A stretch of 7,334 bases of DNA from CANLWN01 sp039815505. GTDB lineage: Bacteria > Bacteroidota > Bacteroidia > Flavobacteriales > Flavobacteriaceae. The stretch lies in the NCBI GenBank assembly GCA_039815505.1, contig JBCBZE010000177.1, positions 1 through 7,334 of the forward strand, written 5' to 3'. Of this stretch, positions 1 through 6,381 are shown in pieces. Positions within the stretch are counted from its first letter, which is position 1; every line of letters begins with the position of its first letter. A program made the translations under genes and the position numbers. The notes below the pieces were generated by a model. The model worked only from the letters and a program-made list of their open reading frames with translations. It was not told the origin of the DNA and searched no databases.

Positions 1-401
1 AATTCCTTGGCCATTTCCAATTGCATTCTAAAGTACTTGTCCTCCGCAGGGGTTTGATCATCATAGCCTATTTCACCAATGGCCACCACATTTTCCTTAT
101 GTAAATACAAGGGTAGTAATTCAATCACCTGCTCGGCCAAGACCTCATTATTGGCTTCTTTGGAATTTAAGCCTATCGTGCAATAATGTTGTATTCCAAA
201 TTGACTGGCCCTAAAGGGTTCCCAACCTACTAAGCTACTAAAATAGTCTTGAAAGGAGCCTACCTGTGTACGGGGTTGCCCTAGCCAAAATGAAGGTTCG
301 ATAACCGCTACTACTCCCGCTTCCGCCATAGCCTCATAATCATCCGTCGTTCGCGATGTCATATGCACATGCGGGTCTATAAACATCATTTTTTCACTCA
401 T
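1..401 (-). CDS. eboB: TatD-family metal-dependent hydrolase of the ebo cluster, 3'-truncated by the window edge
   Basis: The first 133 residues are visible; the C-terminal part lies off the left edge. The frame begins with ATG at 401-399 and reads MSEKMMFIDPHVHM. It shows the amidohydrolase-superfamily metal motif HxH (H11, H13) and, near residues 107-114, AIGEIGYD, the TatD-type strand with the metal-ligand glutamate E110. TatD-family proteins are cytoplasmic metal-dependent hydrolases, often nucleases, but the substrate of the ebo member is not known to me. The gene overlaps the end of eboA by 8 bases (the ATG lies before the eboA TGA), so translation is probably coupled. In-frame ATGs at codons 5 and 6 are possible alternative starts. 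The family call is firm. The eboB symbol rests mainly on its place right after eboA. Confidence 0.85.
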   Translation of the reverse strand, partial: MSEKMMFIDPHVHMTSRTTDDYEAMAEAGVVAVIEPSFWLGQPRTQVGSFQDYFSSLVGWEPFRASQFGIQHYCTIGLNSKEANNEVLAEQVIELLPLYLHKENVVAIGEIGYDDQTPAEDKYFRMQLEMAKE

Positions 402-1260
402 ATTTTTTTTTTAAATTATCCCAACCTAATTGTTTTTCTTCTATCTGTTTTACTAAGTCAATATGCTCCGATATCAATGTCCTGGCTCCCGGAAGCTTAG
501 CGTGATAACAACAAAGTGCACCTGCCCTATTCTCCGTTACATCTTCACTTTTTAACAAACGTTCCATATCTTTTAAAAGTGTAGTGTCTAAAAATTGGGT
601 AACCGGACGCCAAAATAAAGGGTCTATCTTTCTGGAAGCTGCCCAACGTTCATGCGCATAATCCGATATAATACGGGTTAGCTCCTTGTTCGCCCTTTCA
701 TCAACATGCATGATCTCCTGTAAATTTTGTTGCATAAAAGCAGCCTTGAGATACATCTGATTCCATTCCTGATCGTTAAAATAAAGTGCCGGATATGGAT
801 TATTGAGTGCAATGGCATCAAAAATGACAGCAATATTGGTTCGTAAGGCCTCTACCGCTGTACTTCTATAATTCTCGGCATGGGGTAAAAGTACCAAAAA
901 CTTAAGGAAGGTCTCCAGTTCACGGGTGTCCGCAATTTGAATAATATTCGCCACTTTGGGAGAAAAAAAATCATGTTCCCTATCAAGTACCCTGATCAAA
1001 AGAAAGATTCTTGCCAATTGCTGAAGATTTGCCTTTTGGCTTTCCAAATAACGCTTTACATCGGTCTCTTCCAAATCCATGGATGCAGGGTAGGTCGCGG
1101 GAATTTTGGAAGGAATTAGACTATAGGTCAAATACAGTTCTCTCGTAGACCTTTCCTTGGTTATCATGTCGACCTTGTCATTCAACCAATTCCTGGCTTC
1201 CTTTTCAATGGAACCTTTAATAATTTTGGCCAATTGATCGTCTACATTTTCTAATAGCAT
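394..1260 (-). CDS. eboA: EboA domain-containing protein
   Basis: A 288-residue, mostly helical soluble protein with no signal peptide or membrane segment visible. I recognise the EboA family from its central and C-terminal blocks: the NNPYPALYFND segment (about 153-163) followed by WNQMYLKAAF (166-175), the YAHERWAASR segment (201-210) and LFWRPV (215-220). EboA is the first gene of the ebo cluster (EboA, TatD hydrolase, UbiA-like prenyltransferase, dehydroquinate-synthase-like, sugar-epimerase-like and phosphodiesterase-like proteins), known from cyanobacteria, Bacteroidota, other bacteria and some eustigmatophyte algal plastids. Its biochemical role is unknown; in cyanobacteria the cluster is needed to export the scytonemin precursor. 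The ATG start at 1260 faces the divergent intergenic region, so this is probably the first gene of its operon. Near the C terminus the codons TTA AAA AAA AAA form an A10 run just before the overlap with eboB. Confidence 0.85.
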   Translation of the reverse strand: MLLENVDDQLAKIIKGSIEKEARNWLNDKVDMITKERSTRELYLTYSLIPSKIPATYPASMDLEETDVKRYLESQKANLQQLARIFLLIRVLDREHDFFSPKVANIIQIADTRELETFLKFLVLLPHAENYRSTAVEALRTNIAVIFDAIALNNPYPALYFNDQEWNQMYLKAAFMQQNLQEIMHVDERANKELTRIISDYAHERWAASRKIDPLFWRPVTQFLDTTLLKDMERLLKSEDVTENRAGALCCYHAKLPGARTLISEHIDLVKQIEEKQLGWDNLKKKYE

Positions 1261-1470
1261 CGCAACCTAGTTACTTTGGAAAATACTTTTATCGGACAAG
1301 CTTTTGGTTAAAGTAAAACATGGATAAAAGGATAGGTAAAAATAAAACTATTTTACGGTTGAAAAGCATAAAACCGACATATAAAAAAGTTTCTACGTTA
1401 ATCGTACGGCTTATGGTATCTTTTTTATATCCTCCTTCATTTTTTATACTTTTACTTCAAATATGATACC
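1261..1470. other. Divergent intergenic region between eboA and miaE
   Basis: This 210-bp AT-rich spacer must hold the promoters for eboA (leftward) and miaE (rightward). No exact Bacteroidota -7 element (TAnnTTTG) was found on either strand. The closest plus-strand matches are two identical TACTTTTA octamers at 1284-1291 and 1447-1454 (last base differs), neither with a clear TTTG at -33. It also contains a 48-codon ORF (1320-1466), a small hairpin CGGTT/AACCG (1356-1360 and 1372-1376) and the inverted repeat listed separately. Confidence 0.7.
1320..1466 (+). CDS. Possible 48-residue small basic/hydrophobic ORF upstream of miaE
   Basis: An open frame runs from ATG at 1320 to TGA at 1464-1466, stopping four bases before the miaE ATG. 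The N-terminal half is strongly basic (MDKRIGKNK start, with about nine Lys/Arg in the first 23 residues). The last part, from about residue 24, is hydrophobic (VSTLIVRLMVSFLYPP and then FFILLLQI), resembling a short membrane anchor. I recognise no family. The AT-rich DNA favours Lys, Phe, Ile and Leu codons by chance, so composition is weak evidence, and no clear ribosome-binding site is visible, although that is normal for this phylum. It could be a small membrane protein, a leader ORF coupled to miaE, or nothing. Confidence 0.22.
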   Translation: MDKRIGKNKTILRLKSIKPTYKKVSTLIVRLMVSFLYPPSFFILLLQI

Positions 1471-1472
1471 AT
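1413..1472 (+). promoter_or_regulatory. Inverted repeat enclosing the miaE leader and start codon
   Basis: ATGGTATC at 1413-1420 is perfectly complementary to GATACCAT at 1465-1472, with a 44-base loop; a further U-G pair (1412/1473) is possible in RNA. The right arm includes the first two bases of the miaE ATG. If transcription starts upstream of 1413, the stem would hide the start codon. If it starts at the weak -7-like site at 1447, the left arm would not be transcribed and the repeat would have no RNA role. Confidence 0.35.
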
Positions 1473-2052
1473 GCTAGGCCTAAAATTACCTACCGACCCG
1501 CGTTGGGTAAATATTGTTGAGAAAAATATAGATGAAATCCTTACGGACCATGCCTATTGTGAGCAAAAAGCGGCTAGCACGGCCATTTCTTTAATTGTAA
1601 GTTTTCCTGAATTTACTGAGCTCACCCAGGAAATGATTGCCTTGTCCCGTGAGGAAATGGGGCATTTTAAAATGGTACATGATCGTATTATTGATCGTGG
1701 AAAAACCCTGGGTCGGGATAGAAAAGATGAATATGTAATTGCATTGCTGAAATTTTTTCCCAAAGGTGGCAGTAGGGTTACACAGTTGGTTCATAGGTTG
1801 TTATACGCCGCATTGATCGAGGCGCGAAGTTGTGAACGTTTTAGATTATTGTCCGAAGCACTCCAAGATAGGGAACTGGCCGACTTTTATCATAAGCTTA
1901 TGATAAGCGAAGCGGGACACTATACTATGTTTCTGAACTTTGCAAGGAAATACGGGGACCGTCAAGAAGTGGATAAAAAATGGCAAGCCTTGTTGGATCA
2001 TGAAGCTACCATAATGAAAGAATTGGGAAAAAAGGAAAGCATTCACGGTTAG
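1471..2052 (+). CDS. miaE: tRNA-(ms2io6A)-hydroxylase, MiaE-like diiron protein
   Basis: A 193-residue ferritin-like four-helix protein. MiaE uses a diiron centre and O2 to hydroxylate the isopentenyl group of ms2i6A at position 37 of certain tRNAs. The expected carboxylate/histidine ligands are visible: E31 in DHAYCEQKAA, E62 and H65 in REEMGHF, E117 in the family hallmark IEARSCERF, and E147 and H150 in SEAGHY. The opening MLGLKLPTDPRWV is also typical of the family. It is clearly shorter than the enterobacterial enzyme (about 270 residues), matching the short form common in Bacteroidota. It stands alone on the plus strand between divergent eboA and convergent ppk1. Activity on ms2i6A would require MiaA and MiaB elsewhere in the genome. 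The first ATG that places the conserved N terminus correctly was chosen; an out-of-frame ATG lies 8 bases upstream. Confidence 0.9.
   Translation: MLGLKLPTDPRWVNIVEKNIDEILTDHAYCEQKAASTAISLIVSFPEFTELTQEMIALSREEMGHFKMVHDRIIDRGKTLGRDRKDEYVIALLKFFPKGGSRVTQLVHRLLYAALIEARSCERFRLLSEALQDRELADFYHKLMISEAGHYTMFLNFARKYGDRQEVDKKWQALLDHEATIMKELGKKESIHG
1887..1906. repeat. Perfect 20-bp palindrome inside miaE
   Basis: Positions 1887-1906 read TTATCATAAGCTTATGATAA, identical to the reverse complement over all 20 bases, centred between 1896 and 1897. In RNA it could fold as a hairpin of about 8 pairs. It encodes residues around FYHKLMIS, directly before the SEAGH iron-ligand motif, so protein constraint may account for part of it. 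Confidence 0.6.
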
Positions 2053-2136
2053 CTATTTTACCGTATTGGGGACATTCATCCTAACTATATGAACAATTCA
2101 TTTTTGTGAACAAGGGGAGTCATTCAATTTCTATAC

Positions 2137-2160
2137 CTACATAATGTTTAAACGATGTAG
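2137..2160. terminator. Quasi-palindrome between convergent miaE and ppk1, possible bidirectional terminator
   Basis: CTACAT (2137-2142) and ATGTAG (2155-2160) flank the self-complementary GTTTAAAC (2146-2153), with uneven spacers. The location, between two convergent stop codons in a 136-bp gap, suits a terminator for both genes. However, the stem is only 6 bp, AT-rich, and has no strong T tract on either side, so it would be a weak intrinsic terminator. The rest of the 2053-2188 gap shows no ORF or other clear element. Confidence 0.3.
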
Positions 2161-2188
2161 ATGACAGTACTGCCTATTCCAGCTACTT

Positions 2189-4270
2189 TCAAGAATTCAA
2201 CTTTTGTAGATAATAGTCATAGGTAGCAAATTGTGAGCGTACTTTAAATCTATTGTTCTTACGATACGCATTGTCCTGTTCTTTTGAAAAGATTCTTGCC
2301 TTTACATTATCGTTCCAGGAGATTTCGAAAGTATCCATTAACTCTTGCTTTATGTCCTTATCATAAATAGGGCAACCCACTTCTACCCGATAATCCAAGT
2401 TTCTTGTCATCCAATCTGCAGAAGAAATATATACTTTGGGTTCATTTTCATTACCGAATATAAATATTCTGGGGTGTTCCAAAAATTTATCCACGACACT
2501 TATGGCTTCAATATTCTCGCTCATCCCCTCAACTCCGGGAATTAAACAACATACACCTCTGATAATCAATTGAATTTTTACTCCGGCCCTACTTGCTTCA
2601 TACAGTTTATCTACCATTTTATAGGAAGTAAAGCTATTCATTTTTATCTTGATATATGCTTCTTTTCCGACGATCGCACTAGCAATTTCATTGTCTATTA
2701 ATTTTTCAAAGACATTGCTGGTATAGTGGGGGGACACAATAAGATGTTTGTACTTTTTTATTTTGTAGGTGGTCTCAAAGAAATCAAAAACCTTGTTCAG
2801 CTCTCGCAAAATCTTATCATTGGCCGTAAACAAGGTATAATCGGTATAAATTTTTGCTGTGGATTCATTAAAATTACCTGTACTTATAAATCCATAACGT
2901 TTAAGGCCATCAACCTCTTCCCGTTCTATCAAACATATTTTACTATGGACTTTTAGGCCGGGGACCCCAAAAATAAGTCGGACCCCTTCTGCTTGTAATT
3001 GTTCGGCATATTGAATATTAGCTTGTTCATCGAACCTAGCCTGCAATTCTATCTGAACGGTTACCTGTTTTCCGTTTTTGACGGCATTGACCAAAGAGGC
3101 GGCCACTTGGGAATTGTTCGCCAAACGGTATACGGTAATCTTGATACTCTTAACCTTGGGGTCCAAAGCAGCTTCCCTCAGAAACCGAATGATATAAGAA
3201 AATGTATGATATGGCGTGTATTGTAAATAATCCTTTTCGGCAATCTGTTCCAATAAACTACCTTCCATGTTAAAACCTTTTACCGGTAAGGCCTTTATTT
3301 TATCATACATCAAATCTTGTCTGCCCAAACTTGGAAAACCCATATAATCCCGTCTATTATGGTATCTACCGCCAGGGATAACGCTATCCGTATCTTCAAT
3401 ATGCATTTTGTCCTTAAGAAACTGTAAGGTATCCTTTTCTATACTTTTATCATATACAAAACGAACGGGGTCACTTATTTTTCTATGTTCTACACTCGAC
3501 GATATTTTTTCGATAAAACTTTTACTAAGGTCATTATCAATATCCAATTCGGCATCACGGGTAATCTTGATCATATGTGCCGAAACGGATTCATAATCGA
3601 ACATCGTAAAAATACTTTCCAGGCAATGACGGATCAGGTCATCCAAGACTATGATGTAATTCTTGTCCCCTTCTTTGGGAAGTTCCACGAAACGATCAAT
3701 ACCTTTGGGTATCTCTATCAATGCATACCGTATGCCATCGGGCGCATTTTTCTGTTCCTCTTTATTTGTTTTCAAAACTATTTTAACGGCCAAGTACGCG
3801 GCAGTATCCTTTAAAGTGGGGAATTCCGTGAGGTCGTTGAGAATAATCGTCATTAAGACCGGGCTTACCTTTTGGATAAAATAGTCCTTAATGAATTCGG
3901 TTTGTTTTTCAGAAATTTCCGTTTCATCGACCAAAAAAATGTTCTGGGATTCCAACTCCTGTTCTATATCCCTTAATATTTCAAGGCTTTTACTCTGTTG
4001 TTTAATTACTATCTCCGTAATTTCCTCCAGCAAATCCTTCGCTTTTTCACCTCCCAAAACACTCTTACCCGTCTTTCCAGCATCTACTATTCGTTTTACC
4101 GTGGCATAACGTACTTTAAAAAATTCGTCCAAATTGTTCGAGAATATTCCCAGAAATCGCAGACGTTCTATTAAGGGAACTTTTTGATCGGCACTCTCCT
4201 GTAATACCCGTTCATTAAATCGTAACCAACTGATTTCTCGGTTGATATATTGGTTCTTGGTTTTTGTCAT
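2189..4270 (-). CDS. ppk1: Polyphosphate kinase PPK1
   Basis: A full-length 693-residue PPK1, close to the E. coli enzyme in size. It reversibly transfers the ATP gamma-phosphate onto inorganic polyphosphate through a phosphohistidine. The N domain opens with NREISWLRFNERVLQE and includes the FSNNLDEFFKVR block (about 43-54). The catalytic C domains carry KVHSK with H442, corresponding to the autophosphorylated His435 of E. coli, then FISTGNFNESTAKIYTD (461-477). Later come RGVCCLIPG (571-579), FLEHPRIF with H599 (E. coli His592) and SSADWMTRNLDYRVE (616-630). All key residues are present, so it should be active. The start codon overlaps the stop of the upstream phosphatase gene (TAATG, one shared base), implying translational coupling. 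It is the last gene of the leftward operon. Confidence 0.97.
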   Translation of the reverse strand: MTKTKNQYINREISWLRFNERVLQESADQKVPLIERLRFLGIFSNNLDEFFKVRYATVKRIVDAGKTGKSVLGGEKAKDLLEEITEIVIKQQSKSLEILRDIEQELESQNIFLVDETEISEKQTEFIKDYFIQKVSPVLMTIILNDLTEFPTLKDTAAYLAVKIVLKTNKEEQKNAPDGIRYALIEIPKGIDRFVELPKEGDKNYIIVLDDLIRHCLESIFTMFDYESVSAHMIKITRDAELDIDNDLSKSFIEKISSSVEHRKISDPVRFVYDKSIEKDTLQFLKDKMHIEDTDSVIPGGRYHNRRDYMGFPSLGRQDLMYDKIKALPVKGFNMEGSLLEQIAEKDYLQYTPYHTFSYIIRFLREAALDPKVKSIKITVYRLANNSQVAASLVNAVKNGKQVTVQIELQARFDEQANIQYAEQLQAEGVRLIFGVPGLKVHSKICLIEREEVDGLKRYGFISTGNFNESTAKIYTDYTLFTANDKILRELNKVFDFFETTYKIKKYKHLIVSPHYTSNVFEKLIDNEIASAIVGKEAYIKIKMNSFTSYKMVDKLYEASRAGVKIQLIIRGVCCLIPGVEGMSENIEAISVVDKFLEHPRIFIFGNENEPKVYISSADWMTRNLDYRVEVGCPIYDKDIKQELMDTFEISWNDNVKARIFSKEQDNAYRKNNRFKVRSQFATYDYYLQKLNS

Positions 4271-4755
4271 TATCTCAGTTGCTTTGGAAATAAGATTTGT
4301 TTTGTTATACCCTTACTTACTGAACTCCATTCGTCTACATTAAAATTTAATTGAACCAACCCGGAGGTAGGGACATTATCAATAGGTGAATTGCCACATT
4401 GATTTACCATATTGGTAAACGCATAATTATGGCCAAAAATCATCACGGTATGCAACCCGTTATCCAAACCCTGTACAAATTGAAAAACCCCCTCCCCGGA
4501 AAAATCGTACAATTGGTTCGTTACTTCAAAAGAGGAAAAGCCAAAATCCATTTTGCGTAAAAAAATCATACACGTATGCAATGCCCTGTTCGCGGGGCTG
4601 GAATAAACAGCATCCACCTCCAAATTTAGATTCTTAAATGCATCTGCCACCAAATGCCCATCCATAACCCCTCTTTCTTTTAAAGGCCTATCCTTATCAT
4701 GCACTTGATAATCCCAAGAGGATTTTCCGTGTCGTACCACTATTAATTTTTTCAC
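4270..4755 (-). CDS. sixA: SixA-like histidine phosphatase (phosphoglycerate mutase-like fold)
   Basis: A 161-residue cytoplasmic histidine phosphatase of the short SixA type. The N terminus carries the catalytic RHG motif (R8, H9, G10) in VVRHGKSSWD. YSSPANRALHT supplies the second phosphate-binding arginine (R57), and FGHN the second histidine (H109). In E. coli, SixA dephosphorylates phosphohistidine on phosphotransfer proteins; the substrate here is unknown. The start is GTG at 4755, preceded by AGGAG only two bases away, one of the few SD-like sites in the window. The next in-frame GTG would cut into the strand leading to RHG, so the first is preferred. It sits 10 bp after pdxH and shares one base with ppk1, which suggests a job connected to polyphosphate or to the PPK1 phosphohistidine (inference). 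The symbol reflects family similarity, not proven function. Confidence 0.85.
   Translation of the reverse strand: MKKLIVVRHGKSSWDYQVHDKDRPLKERGVMDGHLVADAFKNLNLEVDAVYSSPANRALHTCMIFLRKMDFGFSSFEVTNQLYDFSGEGVFQFVQGLDNGLHTVMIFGHNYAFTNMVNQCGNSPIDNVPTSGLVQLNFNVDEWSSVSKGITKQILFPKQLR
4621..4654 (-). promoter_or_regulatory. Candidate internal Bacteroidota promoter inside the sixA-like gene
   Basis: On the minus strand TTTG (4654-4651) is followed after 22 bases by TAAATTTG (4628-4621), an exact match to the TAnnTTTG -7 consensus, with spacing within the range reported for flavobacterial promoters. It would drive ppk1 separately from the rest of the operon, with a leader of roughly 340 bases. It lies in coding sequence, so chance is a real possibility. 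Confidence 0.2.
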
Positions 4756-4765
4756 TTCTCCTATT

Positions 4766-5413
4766 TTACGGGGCCAAACGTTCTATTTTCCAATTGAAAT
4801 CCTCTAACAAGTTATATCGTATCCTATCATGCAATCTATTGGGTCTACCCTGCCAAAATTCGAACGAGATAGGCTTTACAAGATATCCTCCCCAGTATTC
4901 CGGCCTTTCTATTGCTTTACCGTTATACTCTTTTTCCAATTGTTCCAATTTTTTCTCCAGGAATTCCCTGGAAGGGATAACGCTACTTTGGTTAGATACT
5001 ATAGCGCCCAGCTTACTACCTTCCGGTCTTGATTCAAAATACCCATCGGATAAATTTTTGGTGATTTTTTCGGCCTTTCCCTTTATAATGATCTGCCGTT
5101 CCATATTAGGCCAAAAAAAGGAAAGACACACATTTGGATTGTGGTTAATGGCTTTGCCCTTCTCACTTTCATAGTTGGTATAAAAGATAAAACCCTCATA
5201 GGTATACTTCTTTAACAGCACCACTCTATTCTTGGGAAAGCCATCCAACCCAATCGTTGAAATGGTCATGGCATTGGGTTCATCCAATCCTTGGGAATCT
5301 TCCACCTCATAAAACCATTTTTGAAAAAGCTCCATAGGATTGTCCAAAACATCTTTAGCCGTAAGGGAACTTTTCCTATAGGCTTTTCTATAGCTACCCA
5401 AGTCTTTTTGCAT
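4766..5413 (-). CDS. pdxH: Pyridoxamine/pyridoxine 5'-phosphate oxidase
   Basis: An FMN-dependent oxidase that converts pyridoxine or pyridoxamine 5'-phosphate to pyridoxal 5'-phosphate, the last step of de novo B6 synthesis and of salvage. With ATG at 5413 the protein is 215 residues, the normal family size. Visible motifs are RVVLLK (63-68) and FYTNYESEKGKAI (77-89) for FMN phosphate binding, FFWPNMERQI (99-108), and ESRPEGSKLGAIVSNQSS (127-144). The C-terminal signature EFWQGRPNRLHDRIRY (185-200) holds the substrate-contacting R193 and H195. The open frame extends 16 codons further upstream to an ATG at 5461, but that extension is a short hydrophobic stretch not expected in this enzyme, while MQKDLGSYRKAY matches the usual N terminus. 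With this start the gap to rnz is 60 bp, and the gap to the next gene is 10 bp. Confidence 0.95.
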   Translation of the reverse strand: MQKDLGSYRKAYRKSSLTAKDVLDNPMELFQKWFYEVEDSQGLDEPNAMTISTIGLDGFPKNRVVLLKKYTYEGFIFYTNYESEKGKAINHNPNVCLSFFWPNMERQIIIKGKAEKITKNLSDGYFESRPEGSKLGAIVSNQSSVIPSREFLEKKLEQLEKEYNGKAIERPEYWGGYLVKPISFEFWQGRPNRLHDRIRYNLLEDFNWKIERLAP

Positions 5414-5473
5414 ACACTCGTATTGAGAAAACAAGATAATCAAAGTTTGGTAAAAGAGCACACATTCGAGACT

Positions 5474-6379
5474 TCAAAAAGTAAACACTTTTCCGTCATC
5501 CGACAATTCTACATTGGGAAAAATTTCTGCCGCTTCTTCCTTGAAAAATTCGATGGACTTATACCGAGTGGAATAGTGGCCCAGTAGCAGAAGACCTACT
5601 TGGGCTTCCTTGGCTATAGTTGCCGCTTCTTTTGCCGTAGAATGTTTTGTTTTTGCGGATAAATGCCCCTCGGATTCTAAAAATGTAGATTCGTGGTACA
5701 ATACATCCACTTTTTTGACCATGGGAATCAAATCTGGTTGATACCCAGTATCACTACAATACGCATAACTTCGGGGATGCGGAGGGTCATGGGTAAGCGC
5801 TGCATTGGCAATAATCGTATGATCGTCCATTATGACATCCTTTCCTTGCTTTATATTGTGAAAATAGGACGTGTCTATTTTATAGTTCTGAACTGCTTCC
5901 AGATTTAATTTTCTTTCTCCTACTTTTTCCCGAAACAGGAAGCCGTTAGTATATATTCTGTGATCCAAGGGAATAGTTTCAACGCTAACGGTATCGTCTT
6001 CAAAAATGAGCTCGGAGGAGCTAGAGGTCAACTCATGAAAACACAACGGATAATTGGTCCAGGAATCCCCTAGTTTTAGTAATAAGGTAATAGCTTCCTT
6101 GATGCCCTTGGGACCATAAATATGCATTTCTTTATCCCGTCCCAAAAGCCTAAACGTGGATATAAGACCTGGAAGACCAAAAAAATGGTCCCCGTGTAAA
6201 TGGGAAATGAAAATATGATTGATTCTAGAGAATTTTATTTTATTTTTCCGCAGTTGTACTTGTGTTCCCTCGCCACAATCTATTAAAAAAAGATGATTTT
6301 TTATCTCAAGGACCTGGGCCGTCGGATTCGTTAATGTACGTGGTGTGGCGGCATAACAACCTAGTATGTGTAACTTCAT
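5474..6379 (-). CDS. rnz: Ribonuclease Z (tRNA 3' endonuclease)
   Basis: A 301-residue short-form RNase Z of the metallo-beta-lactamase fold, which cleaves the 3' trailer from tRNA precursors using two zinc ions. The zinc motif HLHGDH is at 60-65 (H60, H62, D64, H65). Further ligands are H140 in LDHRIYTNG, D210 in CSDTGY, and H268 in LGHYSTRY; KHSTAKEA with H246 is the conserved RNase Z motif near the active site. Length matches bacterial homologues of about 305 residues. The opening LGCYAATPRTLTNPTAQ replaces the more common LGTGxxxPT strand but keeps the fold logic. The ATG at 6379 is two bases from a perfect 16-bp palindrome, which occupies the place where a ribosome-binding site would be. 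It follows the small STAS-like gene after 27 bp. Confidence 0.96.
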   Translation of the reverse strand: MKLHILGCYAATPRTLTNPTAQVLEIKNHLFLIDCGEGTQVQLRKNKIKFSRINHIFISHLHGDHFFGLPGLISTFRLLGRDKEMHIYGPKGIKEAITLLLKLGDSWTNYPLCFHELTSSSSELIFEDDTVSVETIPLDHRIYTNGFLFREKVGERKLNLEAVQNYKIDTSYFHNIKQGKDVIMDDHTIIANAALTHDPPHPRSYAYCSDTGYQPDLIPMVKKVDVLYHESTFLESEGHLSAKTKHSTAKEAATIAKEAQVGLLLLGHYSTRYKSIEFFKEEAAEIFPNVELSDDGKVFTF

Positions 6380-6381
6380 TT

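Noticed and set aside
1430..1438. Perfect AAGGAGG Shine-Dalgarno sequence on the minus strand (CCTCCTT on plus)
   Set aside because: No ATG, GTG or TTG follows within a usable distance on the minus strand, and SD sites are little used in this phylum; probably chance.
1463..1477. Four-codon ORF (ATG ATA CCA TGC TAG) overlapping the miaE start
   Set aside because: Too short and without supporting signal; such frames occur often by chance.
2074..2112. Repeated ATTCAT and short TTCA/TGAA stems in the convergent gap
   Set aside because: Arms of 4-5 bp in AT-rich DNA are expected by chance and show no regular spacing.
3485..3814. 109-codon plus-strand ORF inside ppk1
   Set aside because: It is antisense to well-conserved PPK1 sequence, has no recognisable family and no start context; a coding shadow.
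4970..4990. Possible palindrome around an EcoRI-like GAATTC within pdxH
   Set aside because: The symmetry breaks after GGAATTCC and needs a bulge to continue; not convincing.
4794..5174. 126-codon plus-strand ORF inside pdxH
   Set aside because: It lies opposite conserved PdxH motifs and reads as a low-complexity shadow with no domain.
5414..5461. 16-codon upstream extension of pdxH starting at ATG 5461
   Set aside because: It adds a hydrophobic stretch not expected in PdxH; the ATG at 5413 gives the usual N terminus and length.
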